Assembly (NCBI RefSeq): GCF_003032475.1
Contig: NZ_CP028369.1
Span: 496,001 to 560,000 of the forward strand
Reading direction: 5' to 3'
Length of the DNA: 64,000 nucleotides
Origin: Streptomyces sp. P3
GTDB lineage: Bacteria; Actinomycetota; Actinomycetes; Streptomycetales; Streptomycetaceae
Position numbers and translations under genes: made by a program. The notes below the pieces were generated by a model. The model saw only the letters and a list, made by a program, of their open reading frames with translations. It made no database searches and was not told where the DNA came from. Below are positions 10,260-17,857 of this stretch, piece after piece. Numbering within the stretch: position 1 is the stretch's first letter; every line of letters starts with the position of its first letter.

Positions 10260-12038
10260 ATGGCCGAGACACGTGCAACCACCCCCGACCGCTCCGCCGT
10301 ACGCTCCCTGCTGCGCCTGTGGCCGTACGTCAGACCCGTGCGGCTGCGGCTGTTCGCGGCCGCCTTCGTCGCCGTGCTCGCCTCCTGTACCGGGCTGGTC
10401 ATCCCCCTCGTCCTGAAGTGGATGGTGGACGGCCCGGTGGCCGACCGGGACACGGCCGGGGTCTGGCTGGGCTCGCTCTGCCTGCTGTTCCTCGGCCTCG
10501 CCGAGGCGCTGCTGTTCGGGATGCGGCGCTGGCTGGTGGCGCGTCCGCTGTCGCACGTCGAGGCGGAGATGCGGGCGGAGTTGTACGCGCGGCTCCAGCG
10601 GCTGCCGGTGGCGTTCCACGACCGGTGGGCGTCGGGGCAGCTGCTGTCCCGGGCGACGGCCGATCTGGGGATGGTGCGGATGTTCCTCGCCTTCCCCCTG
10701 ACGTTTCTGCTGGTCAACTCGGTCACGATCGTGTTCGGCGTCGTCCTCATGCTGCTGCAGGACTGGCGGCTCGGGCTGGTCATCCTCGGGCCGGCCGTCC
10801 CCGTCGTGGTGATGTGCGTGTACTTCGAGCACCGGTACGCGGTCGTGGCGCGGCGGGCGCAGGACCAGGTCGGGGATCTGACGACGGTCGTCGAGGAGAG
10901 CGTCCTCGGCATCCGGATCGTGAAGGGCTTCGGCCGGCACCGCAGCCAGGCACGCGCCTTCCGCGAGCTGTCGTCGACCCTGCGCGGCACCGAACTGGCC
11001 AAGGCCCGGCTGCTGGCCACCATCTGGGCCGTCATCGTGACGCTGCCCGAACTGGCGATCGGGGCCGCCCTGGTACTGGGGGCGGTGCGGGTGGCGGACG
11101 GCGAGCTGTCCGCGGGCACCCTGGTCGCCTTCCTGTCCACCGCGCTCGCGCTGCGCTGGCCGGTGGACTCCATCGGGTTCCTGCTGGCGATGAGCCAGGA
11201 GGCGGCGACGGCGACACAGCGCTACTTCGAGGTGATGGACGAGGAGCCGGAACAGGACACCGTCGTCCGGGCGGAGGCGACGTCCGACGGCGGGCTCCGC
11301 TTCGACGGCGTCACCTTCCGCTACCCGGACGCCGCCCCGGCGTCCCGGCCCGTCCTCGACGGCGTCGACCTGCACATCCGGCCCGGCGAGTCCATGGCCC
11401 TCGTCGGGTCGACCGGCAGTGGGAAGACCACCCTCACCGCCCTTGTCCCCCGGCTGCACGAGGTGACGGCGGGACGCATCACCCTGGACGGCGAGGACGT
11501 CACCGCGATGCCCCGCGAGGAGTTGCGCGCGCGGGTCGCCGTGGCCTTCGAGGAGCCGACCCTGTTCTCCGCGAGCGTCGGGGAGAACGTGCTCATGGGC
11601 GCCGACGACCGGGCGGGCGCCGTCGAGCTGGAACGGGCGCTGGACGTGGCGCAGGCCGACTTCGTGCACGCGCTGCCGCAGGGCGTCGACACCCAGGTCG
11701 GCGAGCAGGGGCTCAGCCTCTCCGGCGGGCAGCGGCAGCGGCTCGCGCTGGCCAGAGCCGTCGTCGGCCGCCCCCGCTTCCTCGTCCTGGACGACCCGCT
11801 CTCCGCGCTGGACGTGCACACCGAGGCCGCCGTGGAGGCGGCGCTGCGGCAGGTCCTCGCCGACACCACCGCGCTGATCGTCGCCCACCGCCCGTCCACC
11901 GTGCTCCTCGCCGACCGGGTGGCGCTGCTGTCCGGCGGCCGGATCGCGGCGGTGGGCACCCACCAGGAACTGCTGCGCGACAACCCCGAGTACGCCCACC
12001 TCATGTCAGGAACCGGCCGCCAGGAGGACGACCGATGA
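10260..12038 (+). CDS. ABC exporter half-transporter, degenerate-site subunit
   Basis: A 592-residue fused membrane-ATPase subunit. Six membrane helices occupy roughly residues 20-310 and the ATPase the rest. Walker A is GSTGSGKTT, signature LSGGQRQR, H-loop VAHRPST. Two key positions are changed: the Walker B catalytic Glu is Asp (FLVLDDPLSALD) and the Q-loop Gln is Glu (VAFEEPTLF). This is the pattern of the non-catalytic subunit of a heterodimeric exporter. The downstream gene overlaps its stop codon by ATGA and supplies the canonical residues. ATG at 10260 is used; a GTG directly precedes it. Substrate unknown (lipid, peptide or drug). Confidence 0.88.
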   Translation: MAETRATTPDRSAVRSLLRLWPYVRPVRLRLFAAAFVAVLASCTGLVIPLVLKWMVDGPVADRDTAGVWLGSLCLLFLGLAEALLFGMRRWLVARPLSHVEAEMRAELYARLQRLPVAFHDRWASGQLLSRATADLGMVRMFLAFPLTFLLVNSVTIVFGVVLMLLQDWRLGLVILGPAVPVVVMCVYFEHRYAVVARRAQDQVGDLTTVVEESVLGIRIVKGFGRHRSQARAFRELSSTLRGTELAKARLLATIWAVIVTLPELAIGAALVLGAVRVADGELSAGTLVAFLSTALALRWPVDSIGFLLAMSQEAATATQRYFEVMDEEPEQDTVVRAEATSDGGLRFDGVTFRYPDAAPASRPVLDGVDLHIRPGESMALVGSTGSGKTTLTALVPRLHEVTAGRITLDGEDVTAMPREELRARVAVAFEEPTLFSASVGENVLMGADDRAGAVELERALDVAQADFVHALPQGVDTQVGEQGLSLSGGQRQRLALARAVVGRPRFLVLDDPLSALDVHTEAAVEAALRQVLADTTALIVAHRPSTVLLADRVALLSGGRIAAVGTHQELLRDNPEYAHLMSGTGRQEDDR

Positions 12039-13897
12039 CCGCCCCCACGACGTCCTCCCCCACGACCGACGACGACGGGCCGCGGGACGCGCGCCCGCGG
12101 ACCGCGCAGGACCCCTTCGACAAGGACGTCCTGCCCACCGCGCCCGGCGCCACCGGCGCGCTGCTGCGTTCCCTGCTGGCCCCGATGCGGGCGCGCGTCG
12201 CCCTCACCACGCTGTTGCTGCTGCTCCAGCAGGCGGCCGTGCAGGCGGGCCCGCTGCTGGTGGCGTACGCCATCGACCGCGCCGTGCCGGCGCTGCGGGC
12301 CGGCGACCACGGGCCGCTGGTCGCGGTGAGCGTCGGCTACCTGCTGTGCGCGGTGGCGTCCGGCGGGCTGCAGTACGCGTTCCTGCTCGCCTCCGCACGC
12401 GTCAACCAGGACGTGCTGCTCGACCTGCGCGGCCGGATCTTCCGGCACGCACAGGCGCTGAGCCTCGACTTCCACGAGCGCTACACCTCGGGCCGGCTCA
12501 TCTCCCGCTCCACCAGCGACGTGGAGGCCCTGCGCGAACTCCTCAACGAGGGGCTGCAGGAACTCGTGGGCGTCGTGCTGTCCTTCCTGTTCATCTCCGC
12601 GATGCTGCTCTGGCTGGACCTGGGCCTCGGCGCCGTCGCGGTCGCGTCGTTCGTGCCGCTGTACGCCCTCGTCCGGATCTACCAGCGGCGCGCGGGCCGG
12701 GTGTTCACGGCCCGCTCGACCGCGATCGCGGCCGTGATCGTGAAGTTCGTGGAGACGATGAACGGCATCCGGCCGGTGCGCGCGTTCCGCCGCGAGGCCG
12801 TCAACGAGGCCGGCTTCCGCGTCCTGAACCGGCGGCACGAGCGCCGTAACGGCGACGCGCTCCTGGAGATGGCGCGCTACGTCGTCGGGTCGCGGCTGGT
12901 CGCCAACACGGCGGTCGCGGCGATCGTGCTGTGGGGCGCCATGCGGGTCGCGGACGGTTCGCTGGAGCTGGGTGTGCTGGCGGCGGCGGTGCTGTACCTG
13001 CGGCGGCTGTACGACCCGATCGACCGGCTCGGCATGTTCCTCAACTCCTACCAGTCGGCGGCCGCGTCGCTGGAGAAGATCGCGGGACTGCTCGCGCAGC
13101 AGCCGTCCGTGCCGGAGCCGTCCGCTCCGCGGGAACTGCCCGCCCTGCGGGGCGAGTCCCCCGGCCGGGAGGTCGTCTTCGACGGGGTCTCCTTCGGCTA
13201 CCGCACGGGCGGCGAGGTCCTCCCCCGTTTCGACCTCGCCCTTCCCGCCGGGCAGACGGTCGCCGTGGTCGGCTCGACCGGCGCCGGCAAGTCCACGCTG
13301 GCCAAGCTGCTCGCCCGCTTCTACGACCCCTCCGAGGGCCGGGTGCTGCTGGACGGCGTGGACCTGCGCGAGCTGGCGGTGCCCGAGCTGCGGCGTGGCG
13401 TGGTGATGGTGACGCAGGAGGCGTTCCTGTTCTCCGGCACGGTCGCCGAGAACATCGCCATCGGGCGGCCGGACGCGTCGCGCGAGGAGATCGAGCGGGC
13501 GGCGAAGGCGATCGGCGCGCACGAGTTCATCAGCGCCCTGCCCGACGGCTACGACACCGACGTACGCAGGCGCGGCGGCCGCATCTCCGCGGGCCAGCGC
13601 CAACTGGTCGCGTTCGCGAGGGCGTTGCTCGCCGATCCGGCGGTGCTGATCCTCGACGAGGCGACCAGTTCGCTGGACGTCCCGGGCGAGCGGGCCGTGC
13701 AGGCGGCGATGGCCACGGTGCTGAAGGGCCGTACCGCGGTGGTGATCGCGCACCGGCTGTCCACCGTGGAGATCGCCGACCGGGTGCTCGTCATGGAGCA
13801 CGGCCGGATCGTCGAGGACGGCGAACCGGCCGAACTCATCGCCGGCACCGGCCGGTTCGCGGATCTGCACCGCGCCTGGCGGGACAGTCTGGCGTGA
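12035..13897 (+). CDS. ABC exporter half-transporter, catalytic-site subunit
   Basis: A 620-residue partner of the preceding half-transporter, coupled to it by a 4-base overlap. An N-terminal acidic, Thr/Pro/Asp-rich tail of about 40 residues precedes the six-helix domain. The ATPase has Walker A GSTGAGKST, Q-loop VTQEAFLFS, Walker B LILDEATSSLD with the catalytic Glu and H-loop IAHRLST. Its signature is ISAGQRQL instead of LSGGQ. It therefore completes one full ATP site with the partner's LSGGQ, while the other site is weakened on both sides, as in TM287/288-type exporters. Three 21-bp repeats follow its stop codon. Confidence 0.88.
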   Translation: MTAPTTSSPTTDDDGPRDARPRTAQDPFDKDVLPTAPGATGALLRSLLAPMRARVALTTLLLLLQQAAVQAGPLLVAYAIDRAVPALRAGDHGPLVAVSVGYLLCAVASGGLQYAFLLASARVNQDVLLDLRGRIFRHAQALSLDFHERYTSGRLISRSTSDVEALRELLNEGLQELVGVVLSFLFISAMLLWLDLGLGAVAVASFVPLYALVRIYQRRAGRVFTARSTAIAAVIVKFVETMNGIRPVRAFRREAVNEAGFRVLNRRHERRNGDALLEMARYVVGSRLVANTAVAAIVLWGAMRVADGSLELGVLAAAVLYLRRLYDPIDRLGMFLNSYQSAAASLEKIAGLLAQQPSVPEPSAPRELPALRGESPGREVVFDGVSFGYRTGGEVLPRFDLALPAGQTVAVVGSTGAGKSTLAKLLARFYDPSEGRVLLDGVDLRELAVPELRRGVVMVTQEAFLFSGTVAENIAIGRPDASREEIERAAKAIGAHEFISALPDGYDTDVRRRGGRISAGQRQLVAFARALLADPAVLILDEATSSLDVPGERAVQAAMATVLKGRTAVVIAHRLSTVEIADRVLVMEHGRIVEDGEPAELIAGTGRFADLHRAWRDSLA

Positions 13898-13917
13898 GCG
13901 CTCAGCGGGCCGCGGGA

Positions 13918-13985
13918 GCCGGTCGACGGGCGAAGGGGGCCGGTCAGCGGGCGAAGAGGGCCGGTCAGCGGGCCACGGGGGCCGG
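13918..13985 (+). repeat. 21-bp tandem repeat between exporter pairs
   Basis: Three tandem copies of a 21-bp unit beginning GCCGGTC(A/G)(G/A)CGGGC start at 13918, 13939 and 13960, with a partial fourth (GCCGG) at 13981. They fill most of the 100-base gap between the two exporter gene pairs. The later copies are most alike. Copies of this length add multiples of seven codons if read through, but the gap is non-coding. Confidence 0.8.
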
Positions 13986-13997
13986 AAGGACGAGCGG

Positions 13998-15713
13998 ATG
14001 ACCGACGCGTACGAGGATCCCGGCACGCCCGACAGCCGCGGCGGCTGGGCGTATCTGGCGTGGCTGGTGCGCTGCCAGCCGGGGCGGTCGGCGGCCGGGG
14101 CGCTGCTGGCCAGCCTCTGGATGGTGCTGATGGCGGTCGCGCCGTACCTGCTGTCACGGGCGGTGGACGACGGGCTGGAGCCCGGTGACACGGCCGCGCT
14201 GGCGGGTTGGACGGCTGCGCTGCTCGCGGTCGGCGCGCTCAACGCGTGGGTGAGCATCATGCGGCACCGCACGATGACCCGGGTGCGCATGGACGCCTAC
14301 TTCCGCACCACCAAGGTCGTCGTCGGACACGCGGCCCGGCTGGGCGCAGCCCTGTCGCGCAGGTCGGGGGCCGGGGAGGTCGTCACCATCGGGGTGGGCG
14401 ACGTGCACACCATCGCGGGTTCGCTGACGGTCGTCGGGCCCGGCGTCGGCTCGATCGTGGTGTACGTCTTCGTCGCCGGGCTCCTGCTGTCCGTGTCGCC
14501 GACGCTGGCGGCGGTCGTGCTGCTGGGGATGCCGGTGATCGCGGTGCTGGTCGGGCCGCTCATGGCGCGGCTGCAGGGCACGGAGGCGGAGTACCGGGAG
14601 CGGCAGGGCGTGCTGACCGCCCGGATCGGCGACCTCGCGGGCGGACTGCGCGTGCTGGGCGGGCTGGGCGGCAAGCAGCTGTTCGCGGACTCCTTCGCCC
14701 GGGACTCGCAGCGGCTGCGGGCGCAGGGTTACCGGGTCGGCGCGGTCACCAGCTGGATGCAGGCGCTCGGGGTGGGCCTGCCGACCCTGTTCCTCGCCAC
14801 CGTGACCTGGCTCGCGGCCAGGCTGGCCGCGCGGGGCGAGCTGACCGTGGGCGAGCTGGTGTCGGTGTACGGCTATGTCGCCGTCCTGGTCGGCCCGGTG
14901 GCGTTCCTCGTCGACATGGGCTACCAGCTCAGCCGGGGCGTGGTGGCCGCCCGGCGCGTCGTACGGCTGCTGCGTACGGAGCCCGAACCCGACACCGGGA
15001 CCGGTGACGCGCCTGCCGAGCCGTCGGTGCTGCACGACCCCGGCTCGGGTGTGCGGGTGGCCCCGGGCCGGCTGACCGCACTTGCCGGGGGACGCCACTC
15101 GGAGGTGACGGCCGTCGTGGACCGGCTCGGCCGGTACGGCCCCTCGGACGTCACCTGGGGCGGACGGCGGCTGGACGCCCTGCCGTTGGAGCAGGTCAGG
15201 GCCCGCATCCTGGTCGCCGACCACGAGGCCGACCTGTTCGCCGGAAGCCTGCGCGAGGTGGTCTCGGGGCGGGGTGCGCCCTCGGCGGCGGAGGTCGCGC
15301 GGGCGGTGCGGGCGGCGGCGGCCGACGACATCGTGCAGGGTCTGCCCGAGGGGCTCGACTCGCCCGTGACCGCCCAGGGCCGCAGCCTCTCCGGCGGCCA
15401 GCGGCAGCGGGTCCGGCTGGTGCGGGCGCTGCTCGCCGACCCCGAGGTGCTGCTGGCCGTGGAGCCGACGTCGGCGCTGGACGCGCACACGGAGGCGGCG
15501 GTCGCGGAGCGGCTGCACGCGTACCGGGTGGGCCGGACCACGCTCGTCACCAGTACCTCCCCGCTGGTTCTCGACCGCGCGGAGACGGTGCACTACCTGG
15601 TCGACGGGAAGGTCGCCGCGACCGGCCGCCACCGCGACCTGCTGCAACGGGAGCCGGGCTACCGCGCGCTGGTGACCCGCGACGCCGACGACGCGGAGGA
15701 GGCCGTCCGATGA
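13998..15713 (+). CDS. ABC exporter subunit with an ATPase domain lacking Walker A
   Basis: A 571-residue half-transporter with a normal six-helix domain (about residues 25-310) but an eroded ATPase. Where GxxGxGK[ST] should be, the sequence reads LAGGRHSEVTAVV: no Lys, no Ser/Thr pair. Walker B is LLAVEPTSALD (Asp lost) and the H-loop His is replaced (VTSTSPL). By contrast the signature LSGGQRQR and the D-loop SALD are perfect. The protein thus cannot hydrolyse ATP itself but can supply the signature motif to the ATP site of its partner at 15780-17564, whose own signature is degenerate. Its stop codon overlaps an ATG of a repeated start region. Confidence 0.88.
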   Translation: MTDAYEDPGTPDSRGGWAYLAWLVRCQPGRSAAGALLASLWMVLMAVAPYLLSRAVDDGLEPGDTAALAGWTAALLAVGALNAWVSIMRHRTMTRVRMDAYFRTTKVVVGHAARLGAALSRRSGAGEVVTIGVGDVHTIAGSLTVVGPGVGSIVVYVFVAGLLLSVSPTLAAVVLLGMPVIAVLVGPLMARLQGTEAEYRERQGVLTARIGDLAGGLRVLGGLGGKQLFADSFARDSQRLRAQGYRVGAVTSWMQALGVGLPTLFLATVTWLAARLAARGELTVGELVSVYGYVAVLVGPVAFLVDMGYQLSRGVVAARRVVRLLRTEPEPDTGTGDAPAEPSVLHDPGSGVRVAPGRLTALAGGRHSEVTAVVDRLGRYGPSDVTWGGRRLDALPLEQVRARILVADHEADLFAGSLREVVSGRGAPSAAEVARAVRAAAADDIVQGLPEGLDSPVTAQGRSLSGGQRQRVRLVRALLADPEVLLAVEPTSALDAHTEAAVAERLHAYRVGRTTLVTSTSPLVLDRAETVHYLVDGKVAATGRHRDLLQREPGYRALVTRDADDAEEAVR

Positions 15714-15779
15714 CGACCGTGACCGAGTACCAGGAGACGGCCCGATGACGACCGTGACCGGGAACGGGGAGACGGCCCG
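15710..15779 (+). repeat. 35-bp duplication forming two coupled mini-ORFs
   Basis: Two 35-bp copies (15710-15744 and 15745-15779) each begin with ATGACGACCGTGACCG and end in GGAGACGGCCCG. Each encodes a 12-residue frame, MTTVTEYQETAR and MTTVTGNGETAR, whose TGA overlaps the next ATG (ATGA). The third start (15780) opens the real gene (MTTTVTDGS). The array therefore triplicates the ribosome site plus start of the downstream exporter gene and chains four stop-start overlaps in a row. Confidence 0.85.
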
Positions 15780-17564
15780 ATGACGACGACCGTGACCGAC
15801 GGCAGCGCCGGTGCCGGCCGGCTGCCGGTCGCCGGCCGCTCCGAGGTGCGGCGGGCGGCGCTGCGGCTGGTGCGGGCCGACCGGCGGGCCTTCGCCGGCG
15901 CGCTCGCCCTGAACGTGCTCGCCGCCGGGGCGGGCCTCGCCGGGCCGTGGCTGCTGGGGCGGATCATCGACGAGGTGCGGGCCGGGCACGGCGCCGCGCC
16001 CGTGGACCGGCTGGCGGCGGTGATCCTGGTGTGCGCGGCGGCGCAGTTGCTGCTGGCGCGCTGGGCGCGGTACGCGGGCCACCGGTTCGGCGAGCGCACG
16101 CTGGCGCGGGTCCGGGAGGAGTTCGTCGGGCGGGCTCTCGCCCTGCCCGCGTCGGTCGTGGAGCGGGCCGGCGCCGGCGATCTGACCACCCGCGGCACCG
16201 CCGACGTCGCCGCGGTCGGCACGACCCTGCGGGACGCCGGGCCGGAGCTGCTGGTCTGCACGGTCCAGGCCCTGTTCACGCTCGGTGCGGTGTTCGTGAT
16301 CGACCCGCTGCTCGGCGTCGTCGGGGTGCTGGCGCTGACGCCGATCTGGTTCGCGCTGCGCTGGTATCTGCGGCGGGCGCGGGCCGGCTATCTGGCGCAG
16401 GGCGCGGCGGACTCCGAGGTGGCCGAGATCGTCGCGGCGACGGCGTCCGGGGCGCGGGCGGTGGAGGCGTTCCGGCTCGAGCGGCAGCGGACGGCGGCCA
16501 ACCGGGACGCGCTGGAGATCTCGCGTCGCACCCGCTTCCACACGCTCTACCTGCGCACGGTATTCTTCCCGGTGGTCGAGACGTCGTACTCGCTGCCGGT
16601 GGCGGGGGTGCTGCTGCTGGGGGGCGCGCTGCACGCGCGCGGGGCGGTGAGTCTGGGCGCGGTGGTGGCGGCCACGCTGTATCTGCGGCAGTTCACCGAG
16701 CCGCTCGACCAGATCCTGGTGCGCGTCGAGCAACTGCAGAGCAGCGGGGCCTCGTTCGCCCGGGTGGAGGGCCTGGCGGGGGCGCCGCGCCCGGAGCGGG
16801 ACGGCGGGGCGGCGCCGGTCCCGGTGGACGACCGGATCGACGTGACGGGCGTGCGGTACGCCTACGAACGCGGCGGCGAGGTGCTGCGTGGGGTCGACCT
16901 GACGGTGCGGCCCGGGGAGCGGCTCGCGATCGTCGGCCCGTCCGGCGCGGGCAAGACCACGCTGAGCCGGCTGCTGGCGGGCGTTGACGCGCCGAGCGCG
17001 GGCACGGTGACGGTGGGCGGTGCGCCGGTCGCCGAGCTGGCGCCCGAGACGCTGCGCCGGCAGGTCGTCCTGGTCACTCAGGAGCATCACGTCTTCATCG
17101 GCACGGTCCGCGACAACCTGCTGATCGCCGAACCCACGGCGGACGACGCGCGGTTGTGGGAGGCGCTGGCGGCGGTCGGCGCCGCCGACTGGGTGCGGGA
17201 ACTGCCGGGCGGTCTCGACGCCGAGCTGGGCCGCGGCGGCGGTGGCCGCACCACGGACGGCTCGCAGGCGCAGCAGCTCGCCCTGGCCCGGGTCGTGCTG
17301 GCGGACCCGCACACGCTGATCCTGGACGAGGCGACCGCCCTGCTGGACCCGACGACGGCCCGGCACACCGAGCGGGCCCTGGCGGCGGTGCTCCGCGGCC
17401 GGACGGTCATCGCCATCGCCCACCGGCTGCACACCGCTCACGACGCGGACCGGGTCGCCGTGATGGAGGACGGCCGTCTCACCGAACTCGGCACGCACGA
17501 GGCGCTGGTGGCGGACGGCGGCGCGTTTGCGGCACTGTGGCGGACCTGGCACGGGGGGCCGTGA
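15780..17564 (+). CDS. ABC exporter subunit with intact ATP site, degenerate signature
   Basis: A 594-residue half-transporter. The membrane domain occupies about residues 30-320. The ATPase has Walker A GPSGAGKTT, Q-loop VTQEHHVFIG, Walker B LILDEATALLD with catalytic Glu, and H-loop IAHRLHT, but the signature is DGSQAQQ instead of LSGGQ. It is the mirror image of its upstream partner, so the heterodimer should have exactly one working ATP site, built from this protein's Walker motifs and the partner's LSGGQ. The start at ATG 15780 lies after two duplicated copies of the start region. Substrate unknown. Confidence 0.88.
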   Translation: MTTTVTDGSAGAGRLPVAGRSEVRRAALRLVRADRRAFAGALALNVLAAGAGLAGPWLLGRIIDEVRAGHGAAPVDRLAAVILVCAAAQLLLARWARYAGHRFGERTLARVREEFVGRALALPASVVERAGAGDLTTRGTADVAAVGTTLRDAGPELLVCTVQALFTLGAVFVIDPLLGVVGVLALTPIWFALRWYLRRARAGYLAQGAADSEVAEIVAATASGARAVEAFRLERQRTAANRDALEISRRTRFHTLYLRTVFFPVVETSYSLPVAGVLLLGGALHARGAVSLGAVVAATLYLRQFTEPLDQILVRVEQLQSSGASFARVEGLAGAPRPERDGGAAPVPVDDRIDVTGVRYAYERGGEVLRGVDLTVRPGERLAIVGPSGAGKTTLSRLLAGVDAPSAGTVTVGGAPVAELAPETLRRQVVLVTQEHHVFIGTVRDNLLIAEPTADDARLWEALAAVGAADWVRELPGGLDAELGRGGGGRTTDGSQAQQLALARVVLADPHTLILDEATALLDPTTARHTERALAAVLRGRTVIAIAHRLHTAHDADRVAVMEDGRLTELGTHEALVADGGAFAALWRTWHGGP

Positions 17565-17857
17565 GGGCGCACGGCTCGGGAAACGGGTGGGGGCGGAGCA
17601 ACGGTTGCGAAGGCTCCGTATATCGAACACCGACTACCGGACAACGAACCATTTCCGGCCAATTTCCTGACGCGCTCCTGACAGACAGCGCAATCCACTG
17701 CCACTCTTCCCTCTGCTGGTTCACAGCAACCCCACAGTTACGCGCACGCTCCACGTTCCGCCTTTGTTCTGCGTACCGCCTTTGTCGTGCCCGTACGGCC
17801 CACCCGCCGTTCGGGTCTCCCCTGGCCGCGTGATCCGCGGCCGCGCAGAAGGAGTCA
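17565..17857 (+). other. Upstream region of the first M4 protease gene
   Basis: No gene is seen. The stretch is less GC-rich than its surroundings and holds a short direct repeat (CCGCCTTTGT at about 17759 and again about 20 bases later). AAGGAG at 17848-17853 is the ribosome site of the protease gene. A promoter must lie here but no clear -35/-10 pair could be fixed. Confidence 0.4.

Noticed and set aside
13918..13985. CRISPR-like array from the 21-bp repeats
   Set aside because: Units are directly adjacent with no unique spacers and there are no cas genes.
14154..17630. A long minus-strand frame across both later exporter genes
   Set aside because: Opposite two clear ABC exporter genes; no recognisable motif and shadow composition.
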